Below are positions 25,285-37,441 of a DNA stretch of 64,000 nucleotides, piece after piece. The translations under genes and the position numbers were made by a program. This DNA comes from Styela clava. Lineage: Eukaryota > Chordata > Ascidiacea > Stolidobranchia > Styelidae. Each line of letters opens with the position of its first letter. The stretch's first letter is position 1. Location: contig NC_135263.1 of NCBI RefSeq assembly GCF_964204865.1, forward strand, positions 6,388,501 to 6,452,500, written 5' to 3'. The notes below the pieces were generated by a model. It was not told the DNA's origin, did not search any database, and saw only the letters and a list, made by a program, of their open reading frames with translations.

Positions 25285-25425
25285 CCACCATCAAGTCTAT
25301 GCATCTGAAACAAATAACTTGCCAACTAATCCGATACCTAGCATGGACTGGTAACCGGAGAGGACATGGTGCGCCGTAAGTTTGTCTAAGACTGTCTCAT
25401 CGCTCTTCCTCTCCCCGGGATAAGT
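25285..25425 (+). repeat. Dispersed repeat family B
   Basis: One of the best-preserved copies: CCACCATCAAGTCTATGCAT, CTGAAACAAATAACTTGCCA, ATGGACTGGTAACCGG and TTCCTCTCCCCGGGATAA. Other copies lie near 7965, 15043, 15481, 21521, 47102, 48889 and 52473. Confidence 0.6.
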
Positions 25426-26810
25426 TTGTTTTTTATATCCTAACTAATGTGAGCCGCAATGATTTATGGGGCGTGTTATCGACATCTGTGTTTAGGATAT
25501 GTATCAATGAATACGGACGCGACACGCGACAAAATAATGATGACTGATTTTACCAAGCATATTGTGTGAGCCGAAATGTAGTAATCCGCAATGAGCCTGT
25601 GACTGAATCAGCTGACATTTTTCTATGGGAAGGAGTTGAAAACCACCATGGATTCAATAAAATAGTGCAAATGTGAGTATGCAATCTGCAGATAGCAATG
25701 CAAATAGAGGTAATATGTCAAGACAAAGCAGGATAACAGAAGAGAAATGGCAATACAACTTGGGAAATACAAGATAAATTAAAAGCAACAATGAATAGGT
25801 ATAGCAAGCACACACTGAAGTTCATACACTTGATACAAAAAGTGTTCTTCAACCTGATGAAAATGATCAATTGGGTATTCTTAACTTGTACCGAGAATAT
25901 GATGCCAATTTTCAGTTTTTACCCTGGGTTTCACGGTTTTTAATTTTCCCCACCACGGCCACCTGTAAAGATCCTAATTATAAACTGCATAGAGTGTAGA
26001 TATGCTTGTTTTCGCGTATTTGTAGTATACGTATATAGCTACTCCTTTGGCTTTTATTTTCACGCGTGTGGTATCTCACCCGGGCGAGTAGATGCTCTAT
26101 CTTGCATCAGTCAAACTGTAAAATCTATTCTAAACTTTCCGTCGACAGCGTATTAGTTTAACGTCGCCACTAGGCCTGCATTTGCCATATTATTATGTCT
26201 TACTATCATACCTCAAAATAGAAGACTTCCCTTGGACTAGCTGATCAAACTGTTGGTGCGAGGCAACTAGTTGACTTACTGGCTGCGTCGTTTATGCCTC
26301 AGGTCATAAAAACGGAGTATTTCTTCTAAACACAATAACGATATTGCTAATCAGCTGCAGGCTTATAAAACTACTTTTGCATTTGTGTTGAACAGACAAG
26401 GAAAATGGTGATCGGCCAGATAAGAAGTCCACAATACACATGTGTACGCAAAACATACCCAAACATATATATTTATTCTGGGTGTACTAGCTAGGACATT
26501 GAACTGCAGATCCGTTCTGTTTGTCTGTATAGACTCTAGTCTATACTATCTATTTTGGCCGTTGCTGCAAGAATTCCCGAAGAGATTGTATTAAACGAAT
26601 AATCTTGATCTGCAAAATAGAAAGTATTTTTGTGGGCTTCCGTTAGTTAATAATCTACTTTCTGTAGACAAAACAAGTGATAATTGCAAAGATAAATATC
26701 ATAATAGTTGCAGAGTCAAGTTACGTTAAAAATGTAGGGCTGGAAGTAGGGTTTTGTTTTTTATTAATTCTAAAAACTAATCTGTTATGACGCCATAATG
26801 TGGATTTCGA

Positions 26811-27271
26811 CAGGGGCGCAGCCAGGATTTTTTAAAGGGGGGGGGGGGGGGGGGGAGGGGAATTGCGGTGAAATAAAAACGCGTTTGTAGGTCTTTAAAA
26901 AGATGTTCCGATGCCGATGATGGCAAAACAACATGTGCGGCGCTGTGTCTCATTAGCCTTTCTTTGTATGTCCTACTTTCAGCAATCGCCGACCATTCTC
27001 TTTGGTCAAGAATAATCAACTTTTCATTTCAATGCGCCGTTAACTATATTACTGAAAGTGAATTCGCTGCGAATTTAAATTCCTGTGATATTTGCACATA
27101 ACGCTTCTCTACTTTTAGCGGCGATTTATCATATGTTGATAAATCATCATATTATTACCAGTTTATTAATACTGCATGCTATTATTTTTGGCAACAGGAT
27201 TAAATTGGTTTGGGTAAATTGGGTAAACGACCCATGTAACCCCCCATCACCCCCTCCTGGCTGCGCCCCTG
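26811..27271. mobile_element. hAT-type MITE, CAGGGGCGCAGCCAGGA termini, 8-bp target duplication
   Basis: Inverted ends CAGGGGCGCAGCCAGGA / TCCTGGCTGCGCCCCTG are flanked by the perfect direct repeat GATTTCGA (26803-26810 and 27272-27279). The 8-bp duplication is the hAT hallmark. The 461-bp body has no transposase. A run of 19 G (26837-26855) lies just inside the left end, with a C-rich stretch inside the right end. Confidence 0.85.
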
Positions 27272-28009
27272 GATTTCGATTTTATGTAGTGACATTTTTC
27301 TCATAAAATGAAGGCATTATTACGGTTTATACTGTTCGGTTAATTAATGATTAGCAAGCTTTGTTTGAAAGGTTGAAGTGATAGAGTTTTTCAAGATTAT
27401 ACAAACTCATTTATTCGATCGCATTTCAATTTTTGCAAAGTGTTTCGCCGCAGGGTCGTTTACGTAATGACGTTACGTTATCGGTTGCGTCTTACTGCGC
27501 CAACCACTGAGCTACAGCTTGAGAAGGCGTGTACGAGCCTCTATCGTTATTTGTGGCGTTTTGGAGAATTTATTGCAAATAAAAATCGCTTGGCAAGTTT
27601 TTACATTCATTTTTCTTCAACCTATTCAATACAAAAAAATCAAATAGTACAGCCATTTTGAACAAAACAGGCAAAAAAAACTTGATTTAAAACAATTGTT
27701 TTAAAACAATTCTTTTTGAACAAATCCCTAGCTGGAAGCAATGATGGGATTTAAAAATTAAATTTACTTTGCGTTTGTGTGTAGTATTACTAATAGTATT
27801 TACGTATTTATCATTATTGTAGTGCATTATAAACTATTCAAAATGTACAAAAGCCAAAGTACAAGCCGCACGCACCGCAAGCAAATATTCCGTTAAAATT
27901 GAATAGGCATAACCGGTGCGAACATAGTTTTTATACTTAGGGTGGAAGGAATGAAAATTTAAAAATCGGCCAAGAGTGGTATGTTTATTAAAAAATGTCG
28001 GAAACCACT

Positions 28010-28250
28010 TGTTCTGTTCTTAATTATATAGCCAATGCGAGTTCAGAAAAGACTCAGTGAATGATACACACAAGATTTAATACAGCATAACAAAAGACTT
28101 GACTATGACAGTATGATCAAAACAAAGCAGTACCGCACGTCAGAAAAACATTCGACAAGTGTGCGGGCGGATCGCGTACGAGTCTGGCAGTTGATTACTT
28201 TCTCGGGACTTCTCGTCACATGTAAACAATGGCCAGACGCGTATACAACA
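28010..28250 (-). repeat. 3' LTR of the Gypsy element
   Basis: 241 bp, identical to the other LTR apart from three adjacent substitutions (near 28129-28131) and 24 extra bases (about 28175-28199) that the other copy lacks. Confidence 0.9.
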
Positions 28251-28264
28251 TCTCCCCCTTTAAG
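28251..28264 (-). other. Polypurine tract
   Basis: On the minus strand, AAAGGGGGAGA lies directly before the 3' LTR. This is the expected plus-strand primer for reverse transcription. Confidence 0.7.
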
Positions 28265-28307
28265 TTTCAAATTTTATAAAACTTTTTATCAGGTTTAAAC
28301 TCTATGG

Positions 28308-31280
28308 TCAATTATATTGTCCGAAACGTAGAGGGGGCACTCCTCTTGCAGTTCGCGAACTTCGTCTGACTGGAACAGGTTGTTTCTTGATTTCGATTTT
28401 CTTTTCTGGTCTAGTAGTACCAACTTTCTCCTTCTCTTCCAGAACCGGAACATCTTTTACAGGAAACAAGAATCTTCTATTTCTCCAATATGTTCGGCCA
28501 CTCGGGAGTTTGACGTGGTAATCTCGGTGTCGGCCTCTACCAACAATGACACCAGATTGGTCCCAACGTTTCGTTGTTACATCTTGGACTCGTACATGTT
28601 GTCCAACTTGCAGTGGCTTCAAGATACGAGTATTTCTGTCATATCTCATTTTGCTTTTCGACTTGATAATTTTATGAGCATTATCAAGCTCATCGAGAAT
28701 ATCTTTGGTTTTGTCCGCATATCCTCGGTAGTGGACGGGAATGATTGATCTGATTTGATGACCAAATAAGATTTCGGCTGGCGAAAATCCCGTTTGCTTC
28801 GGAGTATTTCTCCATTCGAGTAAGCCTTGTAGAAATGATTCTTCATCAATATTTTCATTCTGGCATGACTTTTTGACGAGTGTTTTCATGGCTTTCACAC
28901 CGGCTTCGGCATGCCCGTTGCTCTGTGAGTAAAATGGCGTAGAAAATCCTACTTTCACTCCCCAGCGTTTAAGAAAATCCAGAAACATTCGTGATTTGAA
29001 CTGAGGGCCCCCATCACATCTTAAACGGACGGGCACTGATAGATCGACAAACCACTTTCGTAGAACTCTGATGACTTGGCGAGAAGTTGGATGTTCTGTC
29101 CACGAATGAATACACGGCCATCCTGAATATCTATCCACATATACCAGAAATTCTTTTCCTGCATGTGAAAATAGATCAAAAGAAACGTCCTCAAATGGTC
29201 TCGACGGATTTGCACTTGCGATCAACGGTTCTTTCGACAAACTGGCTTTGTTCTCTTGACATATATGACAACTGTATACAGTGTTTTCAATCTCACTGGA
29301 TATAGCAGGCCAGTAAACCGATTGTCTTGCACGTCTTTTTGTTCTTTCAACGCCCTGGTGAGACGCATGTAATTTCTGCAACACTTCACGTCTCTTGGAT
29401 TTTGGAATCACAATTCTAGAACCCAAAAGTATCAAATCGTTTTTTACTGACAGCTCATATCTGACTTGCCAGTATGGACGCAAAGAATTTTTCACGAGTT
29501 TCCTATTCGAAGGAAAACCATTCAGAACTGTTTCTCTGAGATCGCGGTACGAGTCGTCTTCTCTACCTGCATCGCGTAGATCAGATAGAATTGAGACTTC
29601 CAACTCGACATTTCCACATTTTACATCAGGATCAGATATGAGTGCTGCGCAAACTTTGATAGCATTCCTGAATTCTCGCTCAATTTCCGCATGTTCATCA
29701 CCAGCAACGGGATCATTAACAGGCGATCTCGAAAGAGCGCCGGGAATAGCATGTTCTTTTCCTTTCCTCCAAATCGCGTTGAAATTATAAGTGCACAGTT
29801 TCTCCTTCAATCTCTGAAGACGCGGATTTTCGACCATGTCCAGCGTATAGCTGTTTAGAATAGGAATGAGCGGACGATGATCTGTCATGACTGAAAAGTC
29901 TGACAGTCCTTGCAAATACAATCTGCATTTCTTGACAGCCCATACGATTGCTAACATTTCAAGCTCGCACATTGCATATCGACTTTCAGTTTCGGTTATA
30001 AATCTTGATCCGCACTGTACCATTTTCCATTCATCATTATGCTTTTGCAACAACACAAATCCTAAACCTCTGGTTCTTGATGCATCGGTTTGCAATGATG
30101 TTGGCAAATTTGAGTCGAACAATGCGAGTATTGGAGGCGAAGTCAAAACTTTCCTCGTCTCGTCGAAAGCGTCATCATGAATACTTTCCCAGACAAACGC
30201 ATTTTTCTTGCGGAGTAAAGCTCTGAGAGGATTCGCAGCTGCACTGATTTTGCTCGAAAAATTTCCTAACTGATTCACAAGACCCATAAATGATCTCAGC
30301 TCTGTGATATTGCCTGGTTTCGGGAATTCTGCAATTGCACGTAATTTTCCGGAATCATCCTTTATTCCAGCTTCACTGACTTCGTAGCCCACAAAATTCA
30401 CAGATTTCTTGCAGAAAATAAATTTCTCCGGATTCAGCGTAATTTTATTACTTCTGCATTGGTCTAGAACTTCAATTGTTCTTTCAACTTGTTGTGGAAC
30501 TGTCTGAGCGTGAATTAGCGTATCGTCAACAACTTTTTGTATGGACTGCAGTCCTTCAAATGCTTTGTCTCCACGGTGACAATAAACGTCCGCTGATGCG
30601 CTCAATCCCATCGGGGCACGGTTGAAACAATACCTCCCCCACGGAGAGATAAATGTTGTCAACAAGCTGCTATTTTTGTCCAGTGGTACTTGCCAATATC
30701 CCTTCATTGCATCGATCGTAGTGAAATACTTCGATCCTGTCGGTATATTCGACACGGCTTCGCTGGGTGAAGGAAATGGGTGCAAAGGACGCTTAACATA
30801 TTCATTCAACTTTGTGAGATCTACACAGATTCTAGGCTTTCCGTTTGCCTTCTGTACTATCACAAGTGGATGAACCCAGTCGGTTGGTTCTTCAACCTTC
30901 CAAATGATATTGCGTTTCAGTATTCCATCAAGCTCGGCTTTCACATCATCTCTTTGAGCGTAAGGTATTTGTCTTGGAGATTTTAAGGAAAATGGTTGAG
31001 ATCCTTCCGTTAATTCAATCTTTAACGGTCTCCCATCCATGACATCGAGCTTCTCCTTTGCATCGAAAACATCTTCATACTTTGTCAAAAGTATTGAGCG
31101 AATTGCTTCAACATTTTCTTCAGTTTGCGGTGGCAACTGAATTTGCTTCTTTCTGGAGAGACGAATACCGTTGCAGATCGGTGCGGGATACGTTTCGGGC
31201 AAAATTTTTAGCCTTTTTCCATACGCAGGACAATTCACCTTTCCTTGGCTATGCCTTCGACCACAATATTGACAAGGCAT
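28308..31280 (-). pseudogene. Gypsy pol: zinc knuckle, reverse transcriptase, RNase H, integrase (protease missing)
   Basis: 990-residue open frame. An incomplete zinc knuckle (CQYCGRRH...CPAYGK) is followed at once by the pre-RT linker, with no DSG/DTG protease motif between, so a deletion is likely near 31210. The reverse transcriptase has PRICVDLTKLN and VVDDTLIH (the YxDD box with V for Y), and RNase H has QTDAS. At the usual final RNase H aspartate (ADALSR) this copy reads PGALSR. The integrase keeps the HH..CC zinc site (HASH, CHIC) and all three catalytic acids (SFDLF, CDGGPQF, GHAEAG). The frame stays open a little upstream of the first ATG. Long open frames on the other strand are shadows. 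Confidence 0.9.
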
Positions 31281-31383
31281 GTTGTTTCGATCGTTCTTAG
31301 GTTTGAATCGTCTTTGAAACGGTTTCTTGATCTGTATCGAATTGGCAATAGGATTCTGCTTTTCGACAAATCAGAGTTGTTAA

Positions 31384-32124
31384 TTATTGCCATTTCCTTT
31401 GATCTGCACAGATCAACCGCTGTCTGCAGATTAGGAAAAGCTCTTCTCTGGCTGTTGCGTTTCTTGCGCCAGCAATGATTCGTGTAGTAAGCCGATCATC
31501 GTAGCAGTTTTCGCAGAGATCAGCGTCTTTTCCTAGCTTTTTCAATGCGATTAAAAACGAATCGAAGCTTTCTTCGTCACCTTGTTTGCGCTCTTCGAAC
31601 AACACCCTGTCTAGTGCAACATTTCTCTGAATGCGAATATGCTTCTTGATATCTTCTAAAATATCGTCAACGGATTTTTCGGTCTCTTCGCTGATATTTA
31701 GAACGTGTTTTACGACGGACAGCATTTCTAGCGACAGACAGCCGCGAAAAACAGCGACTTGTTTCTTTTGTGGTTCCTGATTGTATCCCGAAATTTGCAT
31801 GTAATCGGACCACATAATCTTCCAAGAGTCAAGGCCTGACAAAGAAATATCAGCAGTCAGCTCTGGTGGAGATTTGGCTGATATGCGTCCTTTCAGCGTG
31901 GGAGTTTCAGTTCTCGAACTGTTCGCTTGAGAACCAAGTGTGGAAACCAAAGCCTCCATTTGCTTTTGCTGCATTTCCAGAAACTGCTTCAACCAACCGC
32001 CGTCCGCGATTTCATGGACTGGTTTGGTTGATTCCTCTTTCAATCGTCCAATTTCCTGCGATTTTTCTTGCAACTCCTGTTTAGCTTCATCCAACATCTT
32101 CGATAATTCAGCTTTAGTTGACAT
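31384..32124 (-). pseudogene. Gypsy gag, C-terminally frameshifted
   Basis: 246 residues: a coiled-coil N-terminus (about 1-35), then a capsid-like region with SFDSFLIALKKLGKDADLCE and DDRLTTRIIAGARNATAREE. Gag-like coding then continues in another frame after about 31440, and pol is in a third frame, which points to two small indels rather than one programmed shift. Confidence 0.85.
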
Positions 32125-32204
32125 AACAGTCAGTTACAGATATATTCAAAATATGATCCAATATCCGTTAATGTTCACTGGTCAATTCAATGGCACGGCT
32201 AATA

Positions 32205-32224
32205 AGATCCTGCCGACAACGCCA
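32205..32224 (-). other. Primer-binding site of the Gypsy element
   Basis: Immediately inside the 5' LTR the minus strand reads TGGCGTTGTCGGCAGGAT. It begins with TGG as needed to pair with a tRNA CCA 3' end. The TGGCG start recalls serine-tRNA primers of other Gypsy elements. The tRNA identity is not certain. Confidence 0.65.
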
Positions 32225-32441
32225 TGTTCTGTTCTTAATTATATAGCCAATGCGAGTTCAGAAAAGACTCAGTGAATGATACACACAAGATTTAATACAG
32301 CATAACAAAAGACTTGACTATGACAGTATGATCAAAACAAAGCTAGACCGCACGTCAGAAAAACATTCGACAAGTGTGCGGGCGGATCGCGTACGGGGAC
32401 TTCTCGTCACATGTAAACAATGGCCAGACGCGTATACAACA
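32225..32441 (-). repeat. 5' LTR of the Gypsy element
   Basis: 217 bp, TG...CA ended, matching the LTR at 28010-28250 with a 24-base deletion. Its right flank CCACT repeats the left flank of the element. Confidence 0.9.
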
Positions 32442-32446
32442 CCACT

Positions 32447-33353
32447 GGTCGAACGTCTGACGCAAACAACAAGAACTCTGATTAACACGACACTGCAATG
32501 AACATTTTTGCTGGAACCCGTGCGAACTGCCCTGAATCCCATCACTGAACGGAAGGGTTTGGTCTGTCTATTTTTGGTTGTCTAAGTAAGAGAGAGAGAT
32601 TTTAATATTTCGTCAACCACAAATAGAGTCATCAACACAATTGTTTTGGTATGGACAGGAAGGAGCGATATGACCATAAGCTAATTGGAATGAATATGTT
32701 GATCCATTGGTATTGTTCCCGTTGTTTTTGAGCTTGTTTGTGTGTTTTGTGTTTTTCTATGCTACTGTTGTCTTTTTATAAGTGATTTTGAGCCTTATCC
32801 TGCTCTGAATCTATATCTGAAAGGCTCTATATACTTTTATTGATCACTTCAGATACAACATCTAAATCTAAATAAGCTCAATTGTGAATTGATGACCATT
32901 TCCCGGAAAATCAATGCATTTCGAAAATATGGCAGTTTCTATTTATTTTAAGAATGAATCATTAAAGTTGTTAAGCCTTTAAAACCGTTGAATGCATTTT
33001 TTGTACAATAAGTTTCTCACTATACTTTTATACGTTGGCGATATTTTGTCCACGCAGCAACAATTTATCAAAACGGCCCATTTGGCCAGTTCGTCCGAAT
33101 CATCCCTATCTGTGACTGACATCCGAGAAGACCAATACCAAGTCTGTGGTGCCGGAGTTCAGCATGTTTTCACTGGAGTCGTATTTACAAAGTCGTCGGA
33201 GTCTAAATCTTGAATGTTTAGGGAATTTTGTCGAAGTTAGGAGCTAGGGTTAGATTCGAAATTGTGTACAAGTTGGAGTTATATTTTATTCAAACCGAAA
33301 TCGGAGTGGATTGAATGATAAAAAGGCGTTGAAGTGATGAGAGGGACTGTCTT
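32447..33353. other. Spacer between the Gypsy element and the globin 3' end
   Basis: AT-rich, with no supported gene. GGAGTC-containing sequence near 33150-33250 may be a relic of the CAGGGCTGT repeat family. The globin 3' UTR should lie at its right side. Confidence 0.4.
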
Positions 33354-36300
33354 TTATCGAGTTTTCATTCCTGCTTTTGCTGCGCTAGCAATGGCTCCGT
33401 ATGCCTTTATCCACGCTTGCATAATGGGATGAGTAACGTCGTAATTGAGAGCTCCTTTGATTACATTCACGAGCACTTCACCCAATAACTGAAAAAAATT
33501 GAAAAAAAATACAAATTAATTTAGATGCATAAATGCGTGAACGTCACCCCTTCATTTGAAATGAAAAAGCAGGCACGAAAGAAATTTGTAGACGGCGTTA
33601 GAGATACAGTACTCATTATTTTAATTCTGGTCGATACCGACCAAATGTCACTAAAATTGACCCATTGGAATGACGATAACCGTTATTGATAAAAAAAAAC
33701 ATATTAAATTCGTTAATTACTTCCACGAAAATGATGAAAATTTATTGAACACCTGAACATCTATCTAGTTGCTATTGTGGTGAAAGGACCGAATCTTTCC
33801 TCATTCACGACCAAATTTTTCACCCAATATATTACACGCAGAATGAGGCGGTGGTCGCGGAATTACAACCCACGATTTGTAAACTGCGATGCCAGCAAAG
33901 TTCAGTCAATCTCGTTAGCTGCTAGGCCTTCGTGCCCTAACATAATTCTGACACGGAATATCTCTGAATGGAATTTTCAACTTGCTACGGATATGTGGAT
34001 TGAATATTTTCTCTGATGCACTCTGTAGAACTTTGGATAAAATTTCTAATCCATTGTCGTTGTTCATGGCGTATGCGTTATTGTTGTTGGACAAAAAACA
34101 CTTCTGGGTTCAGCAATCGATCATCATTTTAAAAACGTCACTTCCCGTTGCCACTCCGGGAGGAATTCATCCCAAGGGAGCACTTTATTTGTTTCAGGGA
34201 GAAAGATTTAATTTGTTTTTGCGTGTAGTATTGGTAATATTCTCATTAACTTATTTCTTATTATTGTAATACATATCTACGCACACTTTATAAACTATTC
34301 AAACTGTAAAAGAAGAGTGCGAGTTACAGGCATCACTTAGCTAACGATTCGTTAAATTTACATATTGAATACTACAGAAAGTTCACGGCAAATAATGTCA
34401 ACGTTATAGACTTGGCAAACATACATATGAAAATTAAAAAGGTCATGACGTAATTCCCCGTGCGACTAGCATTCACCGTTCGTGACATCGGCAATGACAT
34501 TTCTAACTTGCAATAGGAAAAAATTTATAACCAATTTATATACTTTCTAATATCTAGACTAGGTCATAATATGAACTTGTGCCGTCGTTGGTTGGTTTGT
34601 CAACCCAGAACATTTTGCCAGTTTTAGATTGGCATTTTTGTATACTCACATCAAACTGATGCGGCTGGACTTTATGTTTAACGTGGATTTTTCCCAACTC
34701 TGAGCATTTTTCCACAATTACATCTGTTTCGTCTAAATTTCTTATGACGGTATCAATTGCATATGCGACTCTGTAAAAAGAAAAAATCTTTCCAATATAA
34801 CGAACAATATATGAATTTTACGTCCGTCATATATTATGACAAATTTATTAAAAAAAAAAATGATATTACTTAATACAAAAATTGAACTAAATAGATCGAG
34901 TATTTTTTTGGTGGTTTGCAACTATTTTATTTAAGATGTTTTTAGGATAAATAGCGCGTATTTTTCACAATCACCATACAAAACATGAACGTACCTTTTT
35001 GCATGCTCGCGAAATCGATTATCTTTCATCAAAGATTCCATTGTTAAACTCTGTGGGCGATCCTCATCCACACCAACGTTGTAAAATAATTCTCTGACCT
35101 CAGGAACATCATTAAAAAATCTAGAATACAAGTTGAAAAACACAGTTTATTGAACAGTTTCCCAGGTTATAACAGTTATAACAACGATCATATTATTTAG
35201 TGAAATAGAAAATGTTGTGAAGTTCCACGAATTACATTCATTTTTTCAAAGAAATGTGCTCACTGTGTTACGTACACTTACTCACAAGTTAAGGAGATTG
35301 ATCCTTGAGCGAAATTATGGGCAACCACTTAAATGCAAGAGCTGCTGAGACTATAAGAAATTGTACTATAGAATTGGGAGTCAGTAAATACCGGTCGATA
35401 TGAGAATTAATAGTTCATGTCAAAACGACCAGTGAAACAGCTATGAGATAATGAACTTAAATTATTGAGAAAAATTGGAATAAAATCTGTAAAATAAGCA
35501 CAACGATGCAGCATTTCGCCATTGAGAAAGAGTTCGGACATCGTCAGTTCAGTTCAAAGTTCGGACGTCAGTTGAAAGCCCGTCATTTTTTATATCCTTT
35601 TTTGGATTTCCTTTTTTTCACTCAAAATTTTCATATATTCTGTAATTTAACGCAATGGTAGCCAGTAACTAAAGTTCAACATGAAAGATGAAACGTTTAT
35701 TTTTGTGAACGATCTGCTTTCAATCTCGCAAAATCGAATATGTCAATGTCTCACTTAAATACTATAGAAAGTTTACGGCCATTTATAGTGTCAACGTTAT
35801 GAATTTTCCACTAATATGTAAATTCAACGCGCCCAATGCAATATTACCTATACAGAAATATATTTAAAAATGCATTCATGAATTTAACGAATGTGAAAAA
35901 GCTATCATGTTTTTTCTTCTTCTAATAATTAAGCCGGGCGTAGTAAAATTTCATAACCTCGTAAAAAAAAAACTTCAAGTATGATCTCATTAATTCACAC
36001 CAAATTCAATTTAATTCTCAATTATTTATGGCGCTTTCGTTCGGCAGGGAGAATTACGAGAAGCTTGTGGCGTACCGCTGTGATTACTTTCTATCTCCTA
36101 TAAGTTTTATTAAAAGGAGTTTGAACATTAGAAGAAGAAGAAACATATCTACCACCATTTCTTACAGTACTTCTTTATACTGTATATTAAAATGCAATTT
36201 ATGCGTTACCTCCCTCACGTTACATTCGAACGTCACGCCATTCTCAGCATTGAGGGTTATTTAATTTCGCGTGAGCATTTTATTGGCAGTCTAAATATCG

Positions 36301-37441
36301 TAGCGTTGCAATTTGGATACATACCAGAAAAATCAAAGTTGATAATTGTTGAAATTAATTTTGGACAAAACGATTGATTATGCGATAATGAATTTTTAGT
36401 CCTGATATAGTCGGCAAATGGTAACTTTGTCAGGATTCATAAATTATTAAGAAAACGCCGAGAATTACGAATGCAATTTTATATTTCAAACTCCCGAAAG
36501 TCGGAGTGAAAATTACGTGATTTTCAGAGGTGATTAAATAAGTCAAAACTTTCTACAAAAAACATTAATTTTACCAAGCGTTGTTAACAGTCTATTATAG
36601 TTATAGGCGACTTGCACACGCAAAAGTTTTCGTAATCAAAATTTGATTTTCTTGTAGTTCGGACCTGCAGTCGGAGTCGATTGTACAGAACAAAATCCTA
36701 ATTACTCTTATAAATATATTTCGGACGGCCAACCAATAGAGTCGAATTAAAAGAAGCCTGTTCTTGCCTCAAAAATTTTGTTATGTGCCGCATTTGCTTG
36801 TTCGATAAAATATTTCACAATTTTGTGTCCTTATTTGTCATTAATTTTTATATGGATAAAATATAAATGAAGACATCGTGACATCACAAACTGCAGTTTA
36901 GATTTATAATATTCGTTTTCGGTGATTTAGCAATTACCATTACCCAATATGATCAAATATTGTCTGCTACATAGCCTAAAACGGTTCTTGAAATGGGTTA
37001 TACGTTTCTATTCATGAAAACGCGTCCTAAATTAAATGTATGCTAATCTTGATTGATGTTTCCGCTGAAGTAAACATGGCACAATTGAAAGGAAAAACTT
37101 TCGGTCATGCAAAACATGCTGTACGAGTTTCGATATCTGCAATTTGTACCCGTAGCTCATATGACAAATTAGGGAATGTCAAAGTTCTTAGATGGACAGC
37201 AATACATGCGGGAGTACGCATTTGCGTCGAGTAATAATGTAACATTGATGATCTAATGAAATAATCCACAGTCGAAAAAGGCGGATAGTTTTCAATTATG
37301 GCAGGGTTGTTTTAAATTAACATATTTCTCATACCTGTGAAGCACCAACTGCCCCACTGGAGCGATGCCTGCTTTTGTCAAAGTTTTCCATGATGTCTTC
37401 AGTGCTGTCGATTCATCGGCAGTGAAAAGCGATTTACTCAT
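33354..37441 (-). CDS. Single-domain globin (4 exons, 162 aa)
   Basis: Exons in coding order: 37441-37335, 35120-34995, 34770-34650, 33488-33354. Phases match and the total is 489 nt including stop. It binds heme and probably O2. F48 stands at the CD1 position after P42, distal H75 (E7) is in REHAKRV, and proximal H107 (F8) is in LGKIHVKHKV. Intron 1 falls at the ancient B12.2 position, intron 3 at G7.0, and the middle one in the E helix just before E11, as in neuroglobin and plant globins. There is no signal peptide, so it is likely cytosolic. The subtype (haemoglobin, cytoglobin or other lineage) cannot be settled by eye. Intron 1 is long (2.2 kb) and intron 3 holds old repeat sequence. Confidence 0.93.
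34215..34440. repeat. Degenerate dispersed repeat in globin intron 3
   Basis: GTAGTATTGGTAATATTCTC, TTATTATTGTAATACAT and TTTATAAACTATTCAAA recur near 27775-27850. CAGAAAGTTCACGGC with GTCAACGTTAT recurs near 35760-35810. This is an old family of unknown type. Confidence 0.4.

Larger units (their letters stand above)
25047..28009. other. Spacer with scattered repeats
   Basis: Carries a family-B repeat, a hAT-type MITE and a degenerate repeat (about 27765-27905) similar to 34215-34365 in the globin gene. No exon with recognisable homology was found. Confidence 0.45.
28010..32441 (-). mobile_element. Ty3/Gypsy LTR retrotransposon, complete ends, defective coding region
   Basis: LTRs at 28010-28250 and 32225-32441 begin TG and end CA and are flanked by the 5-bp target duplication CCACT (28005-28009, 32442-32446). 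Read on the minus strand, the order is LTR, primer-binding site, gag, pol (reverse transcriptase, RNase H, integrase), polypurine tract, LTR, which is the Ty3/Gypsy arrangement. The coding part is damaged: gag and pol lie in different frames, the region normally encoding the aspartic protease is missing, and an RNase H active-site position is changed. The LTRs are otherwise almost identical, so the insertion appears recent. Confidence 0.93.

Noticed and set aside
28380..31300. Long plus-strand open frames opposite the Gypsy pol gene
   Set aside because: They are the antisense of a clear pol frame and have no family features.
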